The notes under the pieces are model-generated. The model was not told where the DNA came from. It worked only from the letters and a program-made list of their open reading frames with translations, and did not search any database. Of a stretch of DNA of 64,000 bases, positions 53,906 to 61,143 are shown piece after piece. Position 1 is the stretch's first letter. Each line of letters starts with the position of its first letter. This DNA is from Panorpa germanica (lineage: Eukaryota > Arthropoda > Insecta > Mecoptera > Panorpidae). The position numbers and the translations under genes were made by a program. The stretch spans positions 84,934-148,933 of the forward strand of contig CAVMBN010000203.1 of assembly GCA_963678705.1 (NCBI GenBank). Reading direction: 5' to 3'.

Positions 53906-55213
53906 AAGTATTTAAGTTTATTTTAAATTTGTGTTAATTTACCCTAAAATCAGTGTTTTTACAAAAGTTTGACAGTTGGAAACCAGCATTAAAAACGAAT
54001 TTTTTATTACGCGTACACGCGGTCTTATAAACATAACCTCAAAATTGTAGCTTTGCTGTTTGATATAAAACATTAATAAGTGCGATAGACAAAGAAAGTG
54101 ATAATAATTAGGTTAGTGTTAGTGCTAAAACATCAAGTGGTTAAGAAATTTAAGAAATCTGTAGAGCTTTATAAGAGAGACCGTATATAAACACTACAAA
54201 TTTACAGAAGACAAAAGGTTGATGCTAACTATCAAGTAAGTCGATTAACAATAACTATAAGTAATATTAAATCATAAAAATTAGTTTATATAAATGCGTG
54301 TTTCAAATAATAAAGAGAGTGTATTAATTGTTCTAAGTGATTAAGTGAACAATATATGCGGTTTTCTTGCAAAATAGTGACTGATTGTTCATGAACTAAC
54401 AATGGTAACAAACAAATGGTCAGTAAGTTGGCTTAATTAGAAGTATGTACTTAAGATATTTATAGAAATTAAGTGTGCCTTTGATAATGTCTGGTAGCCA
54501 AGTGACCTTCGAAGAATTAGGCCGGCAAAAACCTCTAGAAACGTCTACTGCGCTATGGAGAACTTCTTTCATTGTCGAACATTAATTTTACAAACCGATT
54601 ACCGTTCCATGAAAAGGCAACTATCTAAAGGTTGTCCTCAGCGATCCGTAATGGGGCCTGAGCTCTGGAACATGGTATTCGACGAGAACTGTGTTTTTTA
54701 CTCGAAAGGTTTTGTAAACGTATGTTTTGCCGATGATAATGTGATCCTTGTTTGTGCAAATAGTAAAGAACAACTAGAAAGCCGTTCTTGACCTGCTATA
54801 GATAAAATGTGTAGATTCTTGAAGCTACGAAGCTACGAAACGAATACGGTAACAACGAATGATAAACTTGTAACACACCTTGCGCGTGTCACAAAGACGG
54901 AATGGAGCTTAAACTCGGCAACAATGCCGACACTATACAACGGGGCATTTATGCGAATGGTTGTGTATTGTGCTTCGGCATGGTATCACAGGATCAATCT
55001 TGCGGATCCTCCATGCAAAGAACTATGTTATTGACGATGACGCGTTGTTGCAGAACTGTATCTATAGAAGTGGTGCATGTGATATCGGAGACAATTTCTT
55101 TAGATTTGAAAATCACTCATGCACTCACTCAAGTACAAATTACGCTAGAACTGAAAAAATCAAATTTTTATCATTTAAAGTTAATGCGACAAATTTTGAG
55201 GATTTAAAGTTTA
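53906..55213 (+). repeat. Monomer 36, right subfamily, 3'-truncated end of array
   Basis: Right-type unit with FADD. It stops at GAGGATTTAAAGTT, after which unrelated AT-rich DNA begins. About 290 bases of the monomer are missing. Confidence 0.92.
54441..55207 (+). pseudogene. R1-clade-like RT fragment, last copy in array
   Basis: It has the same order of motifs, with TAG replacing the second W of V-W-W, FADD intact, and the shared TGA at about 54,789. The thumb frame ends at the array edge. Confidence 0.8.
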
Positions 55214-56259
55214 ATAAAAAAAGCATGTTAAGCATTATAGCATGTTAAGTTTTATAAAAAACCTTTGGTTTTCTATAAGGGACGTTCGCGTAAGAAATTA
55301 ATCGAGCGCGAAATTTATTATGTATTTTAATTATTTATACTTTATTCTATAAATCGCTATCGGGGTGTAGGGATTTATAAGTGAATAAAATAACGGATGT
55401 AAGTTGTTACCATATATTTAAACTTTAAAGAACGAACTTATAATTACAACTATTATCTTAGAACTATATCTTAACACTAAAATTAACAATAAATCTAACT
55501 TTAAAATCAATGTACAATGCACAATGGACGAAGATAACAATATAACAAAAATTCCTTTCTCTTAACGGAGAAGGTTCTAGATGACAATGAAATATTTAAT
55601 AATTGAATGTGATGTAAACAAAGTTAAATTAAATATTCCATGTTCAATTGAAACTACATAAAATGAGCAACGAAGGTTTTGCTTCTACCAATGCAAAACT
55701 GAACATACTCCCTCCGTTGAGAGTATTAAACGATCAACTAAATAGGTAGGCATGAGATATAAGTCATTAGTAGATGAGGAGAGCCGGTTCTAGGACAGTT
55801 TGGAGTGGGGATGCATTTAGGTCACGATATGCAGAGGGGGCGTGGCTAGACTTGGAAGAATGTAAAAGGGGGTAAGGGTGGGGTAAGGAGTGAGGTGGCG
55901 TGGCTAGACAATGGAGGGTAATAGTGGGGATAATATGAAAGAGTGAGATAGCGATATTAATTATTACGTGTGTGTTAGTATTGGCGTAATTATTGCATTC
56001 TTCGTCAATTTTCGGAAGCCAATCGTTTATGTTCGTGTCCTAGATGTCATTACAGCTTTTATCTCTAGGTACATTCTCTACAATACCCAGGGTTATGAGT
56101 GAGAAAGCAATAGTGGTAAAGAGTGAGATACCGATATTAATTCTTATGTTTGATTTGTTATTGGTTATAAGATTATGACAGTGTTAAATTATTTATAACA
56201 GTGTATTTATAGCGCACGTGTTAAAACTGTATGAGAAACTTTAGACACACGCGCATTAG
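55214..56259. other. AT-rich intergenic stretch with no recognised gene
   Basis: There is no coding frame with recognisable motifs. It holds a short direct repeat, GCATGTTAAG (55,223 and 55,240); a G-rich plus strand at about 55,785-55,935 with two GGCGTGGCTAGAC copies; and an imperfect 180-base-spaced repeat containing GAGTGAGATA and CGATATTAATT (55,941 and 56,121). It could hold remnants of an unidentified transposon, but I see no ends. Confidence 0.6.
55785..55935 (+). other. G-rich patch
   Basis: This patch is rich in G on the plus strand in an otherwise AT-rich region. Runs of 3 to 5 G (GGGGG, GGG, GGGG) lie within about 20 bases of each other near 55,870. A four-tract quadruplex is possible only if a weaker GG run is used. 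Confidence 0.5.
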
Positions 56260-56336
56260 TTCGAATGTAACTTGAACTTAATGTTTTCATGAGAACTTTG
56301 TATATAAATTATTCTTATGGGAACGTGTTGAATACA
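56260..56336 (+). repeat. Left copy of the TTCGAAYGTAACTTGAAC repeat
   Basis: TTCGAATGTAACTTGAAC at 56,260 is followed by TTAATG and, after a ~35-base gap, GGGAACGTGTTGAATACA. The copy at 63,260 has the same parts in the same order and orientation without the gap. Confidence 0.65.
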
Positions 56337-56404
56337 AGCGAATATTTTCCAAACGTAGACAAATTTTTTTTTGTTATACATTTCATGTTTTAGTTAAATG
56401 TAGA

Positions 56405-56820
56405 GCCGGATTGGGTATTGTTGTATTAGATTATTTATTTAAGTATACTAAAAGTTATAATATACATACATTATATCATTGATGATTCTCAAAGCATACA
56501 GTTATTTTTTTATGTGTTGTAATAATCATAAAGTCTTATAAGTCAGACAATGGTGTTGTTTTACATATATGAGGTTATAACACCACAGTAACTGTTAAAA
56601 TAGTAGGAGGATATTTTATTATACAAATTTATTAGGTAGCGGTTTGATCCATATGTATGAGGCTATATAAGTTGTGGATAATAGTAGAATCACAATTAGC
56701 TAAACCAAAAGCTCTAACTTAAGTTGAAACAAACTTTTTAAAATAAAACTGCTCGAAGGGTCGGGGGCCCCGAGAATTTTATTTATTTTAAATGCGCGGG
56801 GATGATAGAATTAAGAAGGG
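56405..56820 (+). repeat. 416-bp tandem duplication, copy 1
   Basis: Begins GCCGGATTGGGTATTGTTG and is followed at once by a second copy differing at only about five or six visible positions. It contains a short perfect palindrome, TCGGGG-G-CCCCGA, at 56,761. Confidence 0.92.
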
Positions 56821-57236
56821 GCCGGATTGGGTATTGTTGTATTAGATTCTTTATTTAAGTATACTAAAAGTTATAATATACGTACATTATATCATTGATG
56901 ATTCTCAAAGCATACAGTTATTTTTTTATGTGTTGTAATTATCATAAAGTCTTATAAGTCAGACAATGGTGTTGTTTTACATATATGAGGTTATAACACC
57001 ACAGTAACTGTTAAAATAGTAGGAGGATATTTTATTATACAAATTTATTAGGTAGCGGTTTGATCCATATGTATGAGGCTATATAGGTTGTGGATAATAG
57101 TAGAATCACAATTAGCTAAACCAAAAGCTCTAACTTAAGTTGAAACAAACTTTTTAAAATAAAACTGCTCGAAGGGTCGGGGGCCCCGAGAATTTTATTT
57201 ATTTTGAATGCGCGGGGATGATAGAATTAAGAATTG
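56821..57236 (+). repeat. 416-bp tandem duplication, copy 2
   Basis: Direct neighbour of copy 1 with the same palindrome at 57,177. The very low divergence means a recent duplication (or an assembly artefact). No coding frame was seen. Confidence 0.92.
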
Positions 57237-57373
57237 ATAGTCTGATAGTAAATATATTATAGTATTAAATAAGTAAAGTGCTACCCTGTTAAATTTTTAT
57301 TAAGAATTGATAGTCTGATGATAAATATATTATAGTATTAAATAAGTAAAGTGCTACCCTGTTAAATTTTTAT
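57228..57373 (+). repeat. 73-bp tandem duplication (two copies)
   Basis: TAAGAATTGATAGTCTGAT starts at 57,228 and again at 57,301, and the copies end in GTTAAATTTTTAT. They differ visibly only at ATAG/ATGA. The duplication overlaps the end of the 416-bp repeat. Confidence 0.92.
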
Positions 57374-57572
57374 ATTATAATTTATATATAAGTCTAAGAA
57401 TATAATTGTATTACATTAAGTATTGTGCTGTTTGTTTATTAAATTGTCTTGTTCTGAGTTAGTTCGTTTTAAATAACTTGTGTTTTTAAATAATTTAGTG
57501 GCTATATAGTGCTATTTAAAAAAAAAAAAAAATTTTATCAATAATTTCAGTTTGGAAGTGGATAATTATGCG
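57374..57572 (+). other. AT-rich leader region upstream of the spliced small gene
   Basis: No coding frame was seen. A run of A at about 57,519 and the end of a likely non-coding exon at 57,572 (GCG before GTAAGT) are the only features. Confidence 0.4.
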
Positions 57573-57641
57573 GTAAGTAAATTTTGTATAAGATTTTGTA
57601 TGTTTACAATAAATTTAATAGTAGTTTTCAAATATTTACAG
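57573..57641 (+). other. Likely 5'-UTR intron
   Basis: GTAAGTAA at 57,573 is a near-consensus donor, and TATTTACAG ending at 57,641 is a consensus acceptor. The 69-base length is typical for insect introns. It lies upstream of the ATG at 57,691. Confidence 0.6.
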
Positions 57642-57690
57642 GTGTCTATAGCAGTTTCAACCGTTTGAACCCTTTTAGACTGTCATACTT

Positions 57691-57999
57691 ATGAGCAAAC
57701 AGTTAGGTAAGTTAATTTTTAATACTTTTTAGATAATTTTAATTTAGTTATAATAATAACAGTTTTAAATGTCAACAGAATATTGCTGTGCATATCTGTA
57801 TTCCGATGATACATTAAATTATACGTGTCCAACAATAGTTCATCCTGGAGTACAAGTAAGTTCTACTTCTTTTGCTTTAGTATTTCAAATCCTTATTTAT
57901 TTACATAATATTTATTTATAGTTATGCAATCTTCATATGAAAGAGCGTGCGATTGATTGTAACAACTACCACCTTGCAGAAAGAATCTTGGGACAATAA
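57691..57999 (+). CDS. Spliced 56-residue protein with a C3H zinc-finger-like motif
   Basis: Three coding exons are inferred: 57,691-57,706, 57,779-57,855 and 57,922-57,999. All junctions have consensus GTAAGT donors and AG acceptors, and the phase is kept. The predicted protein begins M-S-K-Q-L-E-Y-C-C and has Cys8/9, Cys22, Cys33 and His36 with the spacing C-x12/13-C-x10-C-x2-H. This resembles the zf-C3Hc3H type found in KANSL2- and INO80D-like chromatin proteins; that likeness is recalled, not searched. Two short introns (72 and 66 bases) point to a nuclear gene and not a retrocopy. The frame stops at 57,997, but a different frame stays open from about 57,947 to 58,135, so the annotated end could reflect a frameshift. 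It may be a short or truncated copy of a larger host gene. Function is unknown. Confidence 0.55.
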
Positions 58000-58159
58000 T
58001 TTTTATGAGTGTTTTATTAAAAATAATATAAATAACCATATTGATTTAAATAATAATTTTAGCCATATATCATCAAAAATAAACTTGGAACTGTTGGAAC
58101 AAGAAATAAAAATTTTGTGCATAGACTTTTTTTAAATTAAATTATACAATAACGCTCAA

Positions 58160-58161
<2 letters not shown>

Positions 58162-58216
<55 letters not shown>
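58162..58216 (+). repeat. (AT)n microsatellite
   Basis: About 55 bases of uninterrupted AT dinucleotide sit just before the ATG of the acidic repeat protein. Confidence 0.95.
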
Positions 58217-58217
<1 letters not shown>

Positions 58218-58228
58218 CTTATCAAAAA

Positions 58229-58684
58229 ATGGAATCGATTTTTGATTTGGAAGATTTATTATTTGTAAAAAATATTCATATTGATGATAGCGAGCTATTA
58301 AATTTAGATATTGACCCTTCGCTTTTTGATGAAGATTTTTCATTACCTGAGTTATTAAATTCAGATATTAATATTGATGATAGCGAGCTATTAAATTTAG
58401 ATATTGACCCTTTGCTTTTTGATGAAGATTTTTCATTACCTGAATTATTAAATTCAGATATTCATATTGATGATAGCGAGCTATTAAATTTAGATATTGA
58501 CCCTTCGCTTTTTGATGAAGATTTTTCATTACCTGAGTTATTTAATTCAGATATTGAGATACAGAATATGTCTGAAGAAGTTATTGAAATATTAGACTCT
58601 GACGATGAAATTGTAGAGGTGTTAGACTCTGATGACGAAATTGTAGAGGTGTTAGACTCTGATGACGAAATTGTAAAAGTATAA
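58229..58684 (+). CDS. Acidic repeat protein with three tandem SIM-like motifs (151 aa)
   Basis: An ATG with A at -3 and G at +4 opens a single uninterrupted frame. Residues 16-108 are three 31-residue repeats, encoded by perfect-period 93-base DNA repeats (58,274; 58,367; 58,460). Each has the pattern I-D-D-S-E-L-L-N-L-D-I-D-P, then F-D-E-D-F-S-L-P-E-L. Residues 118-147 hold three copies of a hydrophobic core (V-I-E-I-L or I-V-E-V-L) followed by D-S-D-D-E. This is the layout of SUMO-interacting motifs with an acidic, phosphorylatable flank. The alternating acidic and bulky hydrophobic residues of the long repeats also resemble acidic activation domains. There is no signal peptide or membrane segment, and no family was recognised. 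The motif roles are inference from pattern. The gene lies between the spliced zinc-finger-like gene and the virus-like block; whether it belongs to either is unknown. Confidence 0.7.
   Translation: MESIFDLEDLLFVKNIHIDDSELLNLDIDPSLFDEDFSLPELLNSDINIDDSELLNLDIDPLLFDEDFSLPELLNSDIHIDDSELLNLDIDPSLFDEDFSLPELFNSDIEIQNMSEEVIEILDSDDEIVEVLDSDDEIVEVLDSDDEIVKV
58274..58552 (+). repeat. Three 93-bp in-frame repeats
   Basis: The copies differ at only a few bases, mostly silent or S/L and H/N changes, so they were duplicated recently. The period of 93 keeps the frame. Confidence 0.95.
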
Positions 58685-58950
58685 CATAGTGATTAATGCA
58701 TATTTTTTATGTAAAATTATATAAATAAATGAACTTTTAAAAACAATTGTGAAATGAAGTACCTATATTATTAAAGGAAGATATGTATTCAATCAAAATA
58801 GGATTAAATTGTACTAAAATGATATATTATTAAAAATGATAATAATTTCAAACATGTCGTATATATTAGAAGAAATATCAAAACTATTGTAATTACTTAA
58901 TTTATAATATATAAAAATTTAAAATGTATATAATTCTTTTATTTATTTAT
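58685..58950. other. AT-rich spacer with a TTTA microsatellite
   Basis: I see no gene here. A (TTTA)n run at about 58,937-58,963 overlaps the 3' end of the capsid-like pseudogene on the minus strand. Confidence 0.7.
58724..58729 (+). promoter_or_regulatory. Possible poly(A) signal AATAAA
   Basis: AATAAA lies 40 bases after the stop codon of the acidic repeat protein. In such AT-rich DNA a chance match is quite possible. Confidence 0.35.
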
Positions 58951-59690
58951 TTATTTATTTATTAGGGAATAACTACATCCATTAGAATCATAATATAACA
59001 TATAATTACAATTACAACAGTTTCTTATTTGACATGGAGGTCCATCTCTTTGTATTCTTCCTTTGTTATAATGTTTGTAGCATAACCGACGCTCCTGCAT
59101 ATAGTGATCTTCTTTTAAATGCGGCTCTTTATCATAGTATGATTTTTCGAAATTAGCATACATTTCATATGCTATTGCATACTTATTATTGTCATAATCA
59201 AGATTAAGATTATCATAAGGGTACACATCAGAATTTAAGTATAGTTTTACGTTTCTTAAGGTACAAGTGTGAAATTTACTCATATCCTTTGTAATATCGA
59301 CTTTACCTTCTCTTTATAACCCTAATATAACATAACGTGGCTTTTCAAGTGCTGTAGATGTTTTAATAGACCAAGATTGATTTGTCGTGCGTGGCAACGC
59401 TGGATATTCGTACAAGTCCCAACTTCGAAAGCCAATATACAATGATTTATCGAGTTCTATTGTTTGTAATAATTCTAATTTCTGTTTGTCTGATACATTT
59501 ATATGAGGCATACACCATTGTATTTTGTCAATGACTACTTTTGGTAATACATCTTTAGCTGCTGCTATCCAAAGTGCGTTATTATCGTTTTTTGATCGAA
59601 TTAATATTAATTCATGCTTTTACTGGTAATATAATTTTTTTAAAGTCTTCACAGAACCCAAATATTGTTTTAAGAGGAATACAAACTTAC
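58951..59690 (-). pseudogene. Capsid-like protein of a Polinton/adintovirus-type element, C-terminal part
   Basis: Reading on the minus strand, it starts at about 59,690 with [13 protein letters not shown] and shifts frame by one base near 59,610. It continues H-E-L-I-L-I-R-S, then F-R-S-W-D-L-Y-E-Y-P-A-L-P and L-E-K-P-R-Y-V-I-L-G, to an in-frame TAA at 59,314. It resumes in the same frame with L-Y-L-N-S-D-V-Y-P-Y and S-Y-Y-D-K-E-P. Past about 59,120 the frame slips again: T-K-E-E-Y-K-E is legible in another frame, and the rest is worn. These motifs match a protein family often found beside B-type polymerases and packaging ATPases in insect virus-like elements. I infer it to be a (double) jelly-roll capsid protein. 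It is broken by at least two frameshifts and one stop, so it is not functional. Confidence 0.65.
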
Positions 59691-59901
59691 TTATATCGCG
59701 TTTTATAGTTTCATAAATATCTGATGTGATAATTTCATATATTAACGAGTCAGTATCAATATATAATAACTTTAAATTATTATTAAAAAATTCTTTTTGC
59801 ATATAATTATAATGAAAATCATACATTACTGTTTTAGATAAATCTAATATTGAAAAGCCAACATATATATAGGTTTATTAAATGTAATATTAGGTTTAAA
59901 A
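59690..59901 (-). pseudogene. Fragment of a second family-B DNA polymerase (C-terminal, motif C)
   Basis: On the minus strand the frame through 59,826 reads [17 protein letters not shown], then the metal-binding motif [16 protein letters not shown] frame slip lies in the TATATA run near 59,875, before the T-F-N-K-P-I-Y stretch. At about 59,690 the polymerase sequence passes without a gap into capsid-like sequence in another frame. The open frame that ends at 59,620 is therefore an accidental fusion. It differs clearly from the same region of the plus-strand polymerase (Y-T-D-T-D-S-L-I-Y-Q), so it comes from a different lineage of element and not from a recent duplication. Confidence 0.75.
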
Positions 59902-59982
59902 AGTATTATACCAGAGATAGAAATTTAAATATATATATATATAAAATGAAAGTAACATATATAACTGGCTTAGAAATCAAAC

Positions 59983-60321
59983 CTAAAGGTATCCAAATAT
60001 AAAATTTCTTTTTCTTCTTCTTCTGGTTATACCAGGATTTTTATTTGAATCAATTTCAACCGAATTTATTTCATATTTTATACTTTCAAATAGGTATAAA
60101 ATACCATTTAATATGAAAACAGGTGTAGATTTTGAAGTGTCTTTTGTTTTACCTTCAATGTATAAGTAAGATTCCGAGGGTAATGTATATACATTATGTT
60201 GATTTATTGGTATACGAATTTCGTCATTATATTCATAGCTGGTTGTGTTATATGGACTGTATGAATGTATTTCATATTGGCTTAATGATTCGTCAAAGAG
60301 AATTTTATCTTCAATATGAGT
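59983..60321 (-). pseudogene. Capsid-like protein of a Polinton/adintovirus-type element, N-terminal part
   Basis: An open frame without an ATG runs on the minus strand from 60,321 to a TAG at 59,983. It reads I-L-F-D-E-S-L-S-Q-Y-E-I-H, then Y-N-D-E-I-R-I-P-I-N, L-P-S-E-S-Y-L-Y-I-E-G-K and L-F-E-S-I-K-Y-E-I-N. These are N-terminal motifs of the same family as the part at 58,951-59,690. The start region and the whole middle of the gene are missing. The overlapping plus-strand frame at 60,132-60,422 is a shadow. The family link is recalled from similar insect proteins and was not checked by search. Confidence 0.65.
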
Positions 60322-60418
60322 TTACATTCAAATTACATTCCCATATAATATTTTCATATATAAAGATTAAATATTTAAAACGTATTTTATTACTTTATAA
60401 CACATGCCTGGTTAAACA

Positions 60419-61135
60419 ATGAAGTTTATAAAGCAAAAAGAAACTCTTTCTGTAAAAAATATTGATAATCAAAGTAATAATTACACTAATAATTCAAAAC
60501 ATGGATCACTATTACCAAATGACATTAGATGCATTATTTGTGGACCTTCAAACTGTGGAAAAACTAATGTTATGTTATGTTTAATCTAATTGAACATCCA
60601 AATGGGTTGCGATTTAAAAATATATACATTTATTCAAAATCTTTATATCAACCAAAATATAAAATATTACAACAAATTATGAAGAATATTAATGGTATGG
60701 GATACTATACATACACTGACAATGAAGAGATTATTAGACCTGAAGATGCTAGCCCAAATTCTATATTCATATTTGATGATGTTGCTTGCGATAAACAAAA
60801 TAATATTCGAAATTTTTTTAGCATAGGCCGTCATAATTTGATAGACTCTTTCTATTTATGTCAGACTTACAGCAAAATTCCAAAGCAATTAATACGGGAT
60901 AATACTAATTTTATAATATTATTCAAGCAAGATGACTTAAATTTAAAGCATATATATATATATATATGATGATCATGTTAACTTTGACTTTCCAAGTTTT
61001 CTAGAGTTTAAACAAGTTTGTAATTTATGTTGGAATTCAAATAAATATTCCTTTATGGTAATAGATAAAAATAGTGACTTAAATAACGGGCGATACAGAA
61101 AAGGATTTGATATGTTTTTAGATATAACCAAGTAA
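60419..61135 (+). pseudogene. A32/FtsK-HerA-type packaging ATPase, frameshifted
   Basis: The ATG at 60,419 opens a 56-codon frame that carries the Walker A motif G-P-S-N-C-G-K-T (residues 42-49) and stops at 60,587. The protein continues in another frame (60,577-60,969) with Walker B S-I-F-I-F-D-D and the downstream signature L-C-Q-T-Y-S-K-I-P-K-Q-L-I-R-D-N. A second break lies in a TA dinucleotide run at about 60,950-60,967. The last part (60,965-61,135) reads Y-D-D-H-V to D-I-T-K and ends at TAA. The gene is almost complete in content, but two frameshifts make it unreadable. ATPases of this type pump DNA into viral capsids and are core genes of Polintons, adintoviruses and virophages. It lies head-to-head with the capsid-like N-terminal part and just upstream of the polymerase. 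Confidence 0.82.
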
Positions 61136-61143
61136 TCTTTACA

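Larger units (their letters stand above)
1..55213 (+). repeat. Tandem array of a ~1.59-kb retrotransposon-derived monomer (about 36 units)
   Basis: The anchor AAGTATTTAAGTTTGTTTTAA recurs at a spacing of 1,577 to 1,597 bases, always in the same orientation. Full-length units are mostly 1,585 to 1,587 bases. Each unit has an AT-rich part and then a decayed reverse transcriptase segment with the motifs AFDNVWW (or a worn form), KGCPQRSVMGPELWN, F-A-(D/N)-D-N, and W-Q-D-R-W-D. The anchor phase is arbitrary. The array enters the window from the left and ends at about 55,213. Because a monomer holds only part of an ORF2 and no recognisable element ends, the array must have arisen by unequal crossing-over or rolling amplification of an internal fragment, not by repeated insertion; this last point is inference. 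Confidence 0.95.

Noticed and set aside
1..55213. Could the array be a CRISPR or a tandem gene family?
   Set aside because: The repeats are 1.6 kb with no spacer structure, and no unit has an intact reading frame.
55380..55760. Possible LTR or 3' end of an LTR retrotransposon (CAATGTACAATGCACAATGG, CCCTCCGTTGAGAGT)
   Set aside because: The look is suggestive, but no paired LTR, primer-binding site, polypurine tract or coding domain could be shown.
58137..58343. 68-codon minus-strand frame over the AT microsatellite
   Set aside because: Much of it is an Ile-Tyr repeat from (AT)n and it overlaps the acidic repeat gene.
60132..60422. 96-codon plus-strand frame
   Set aside because: It is antisense to the legible N-terminal part of the capsid-like pseudogene and has no motif of its own.
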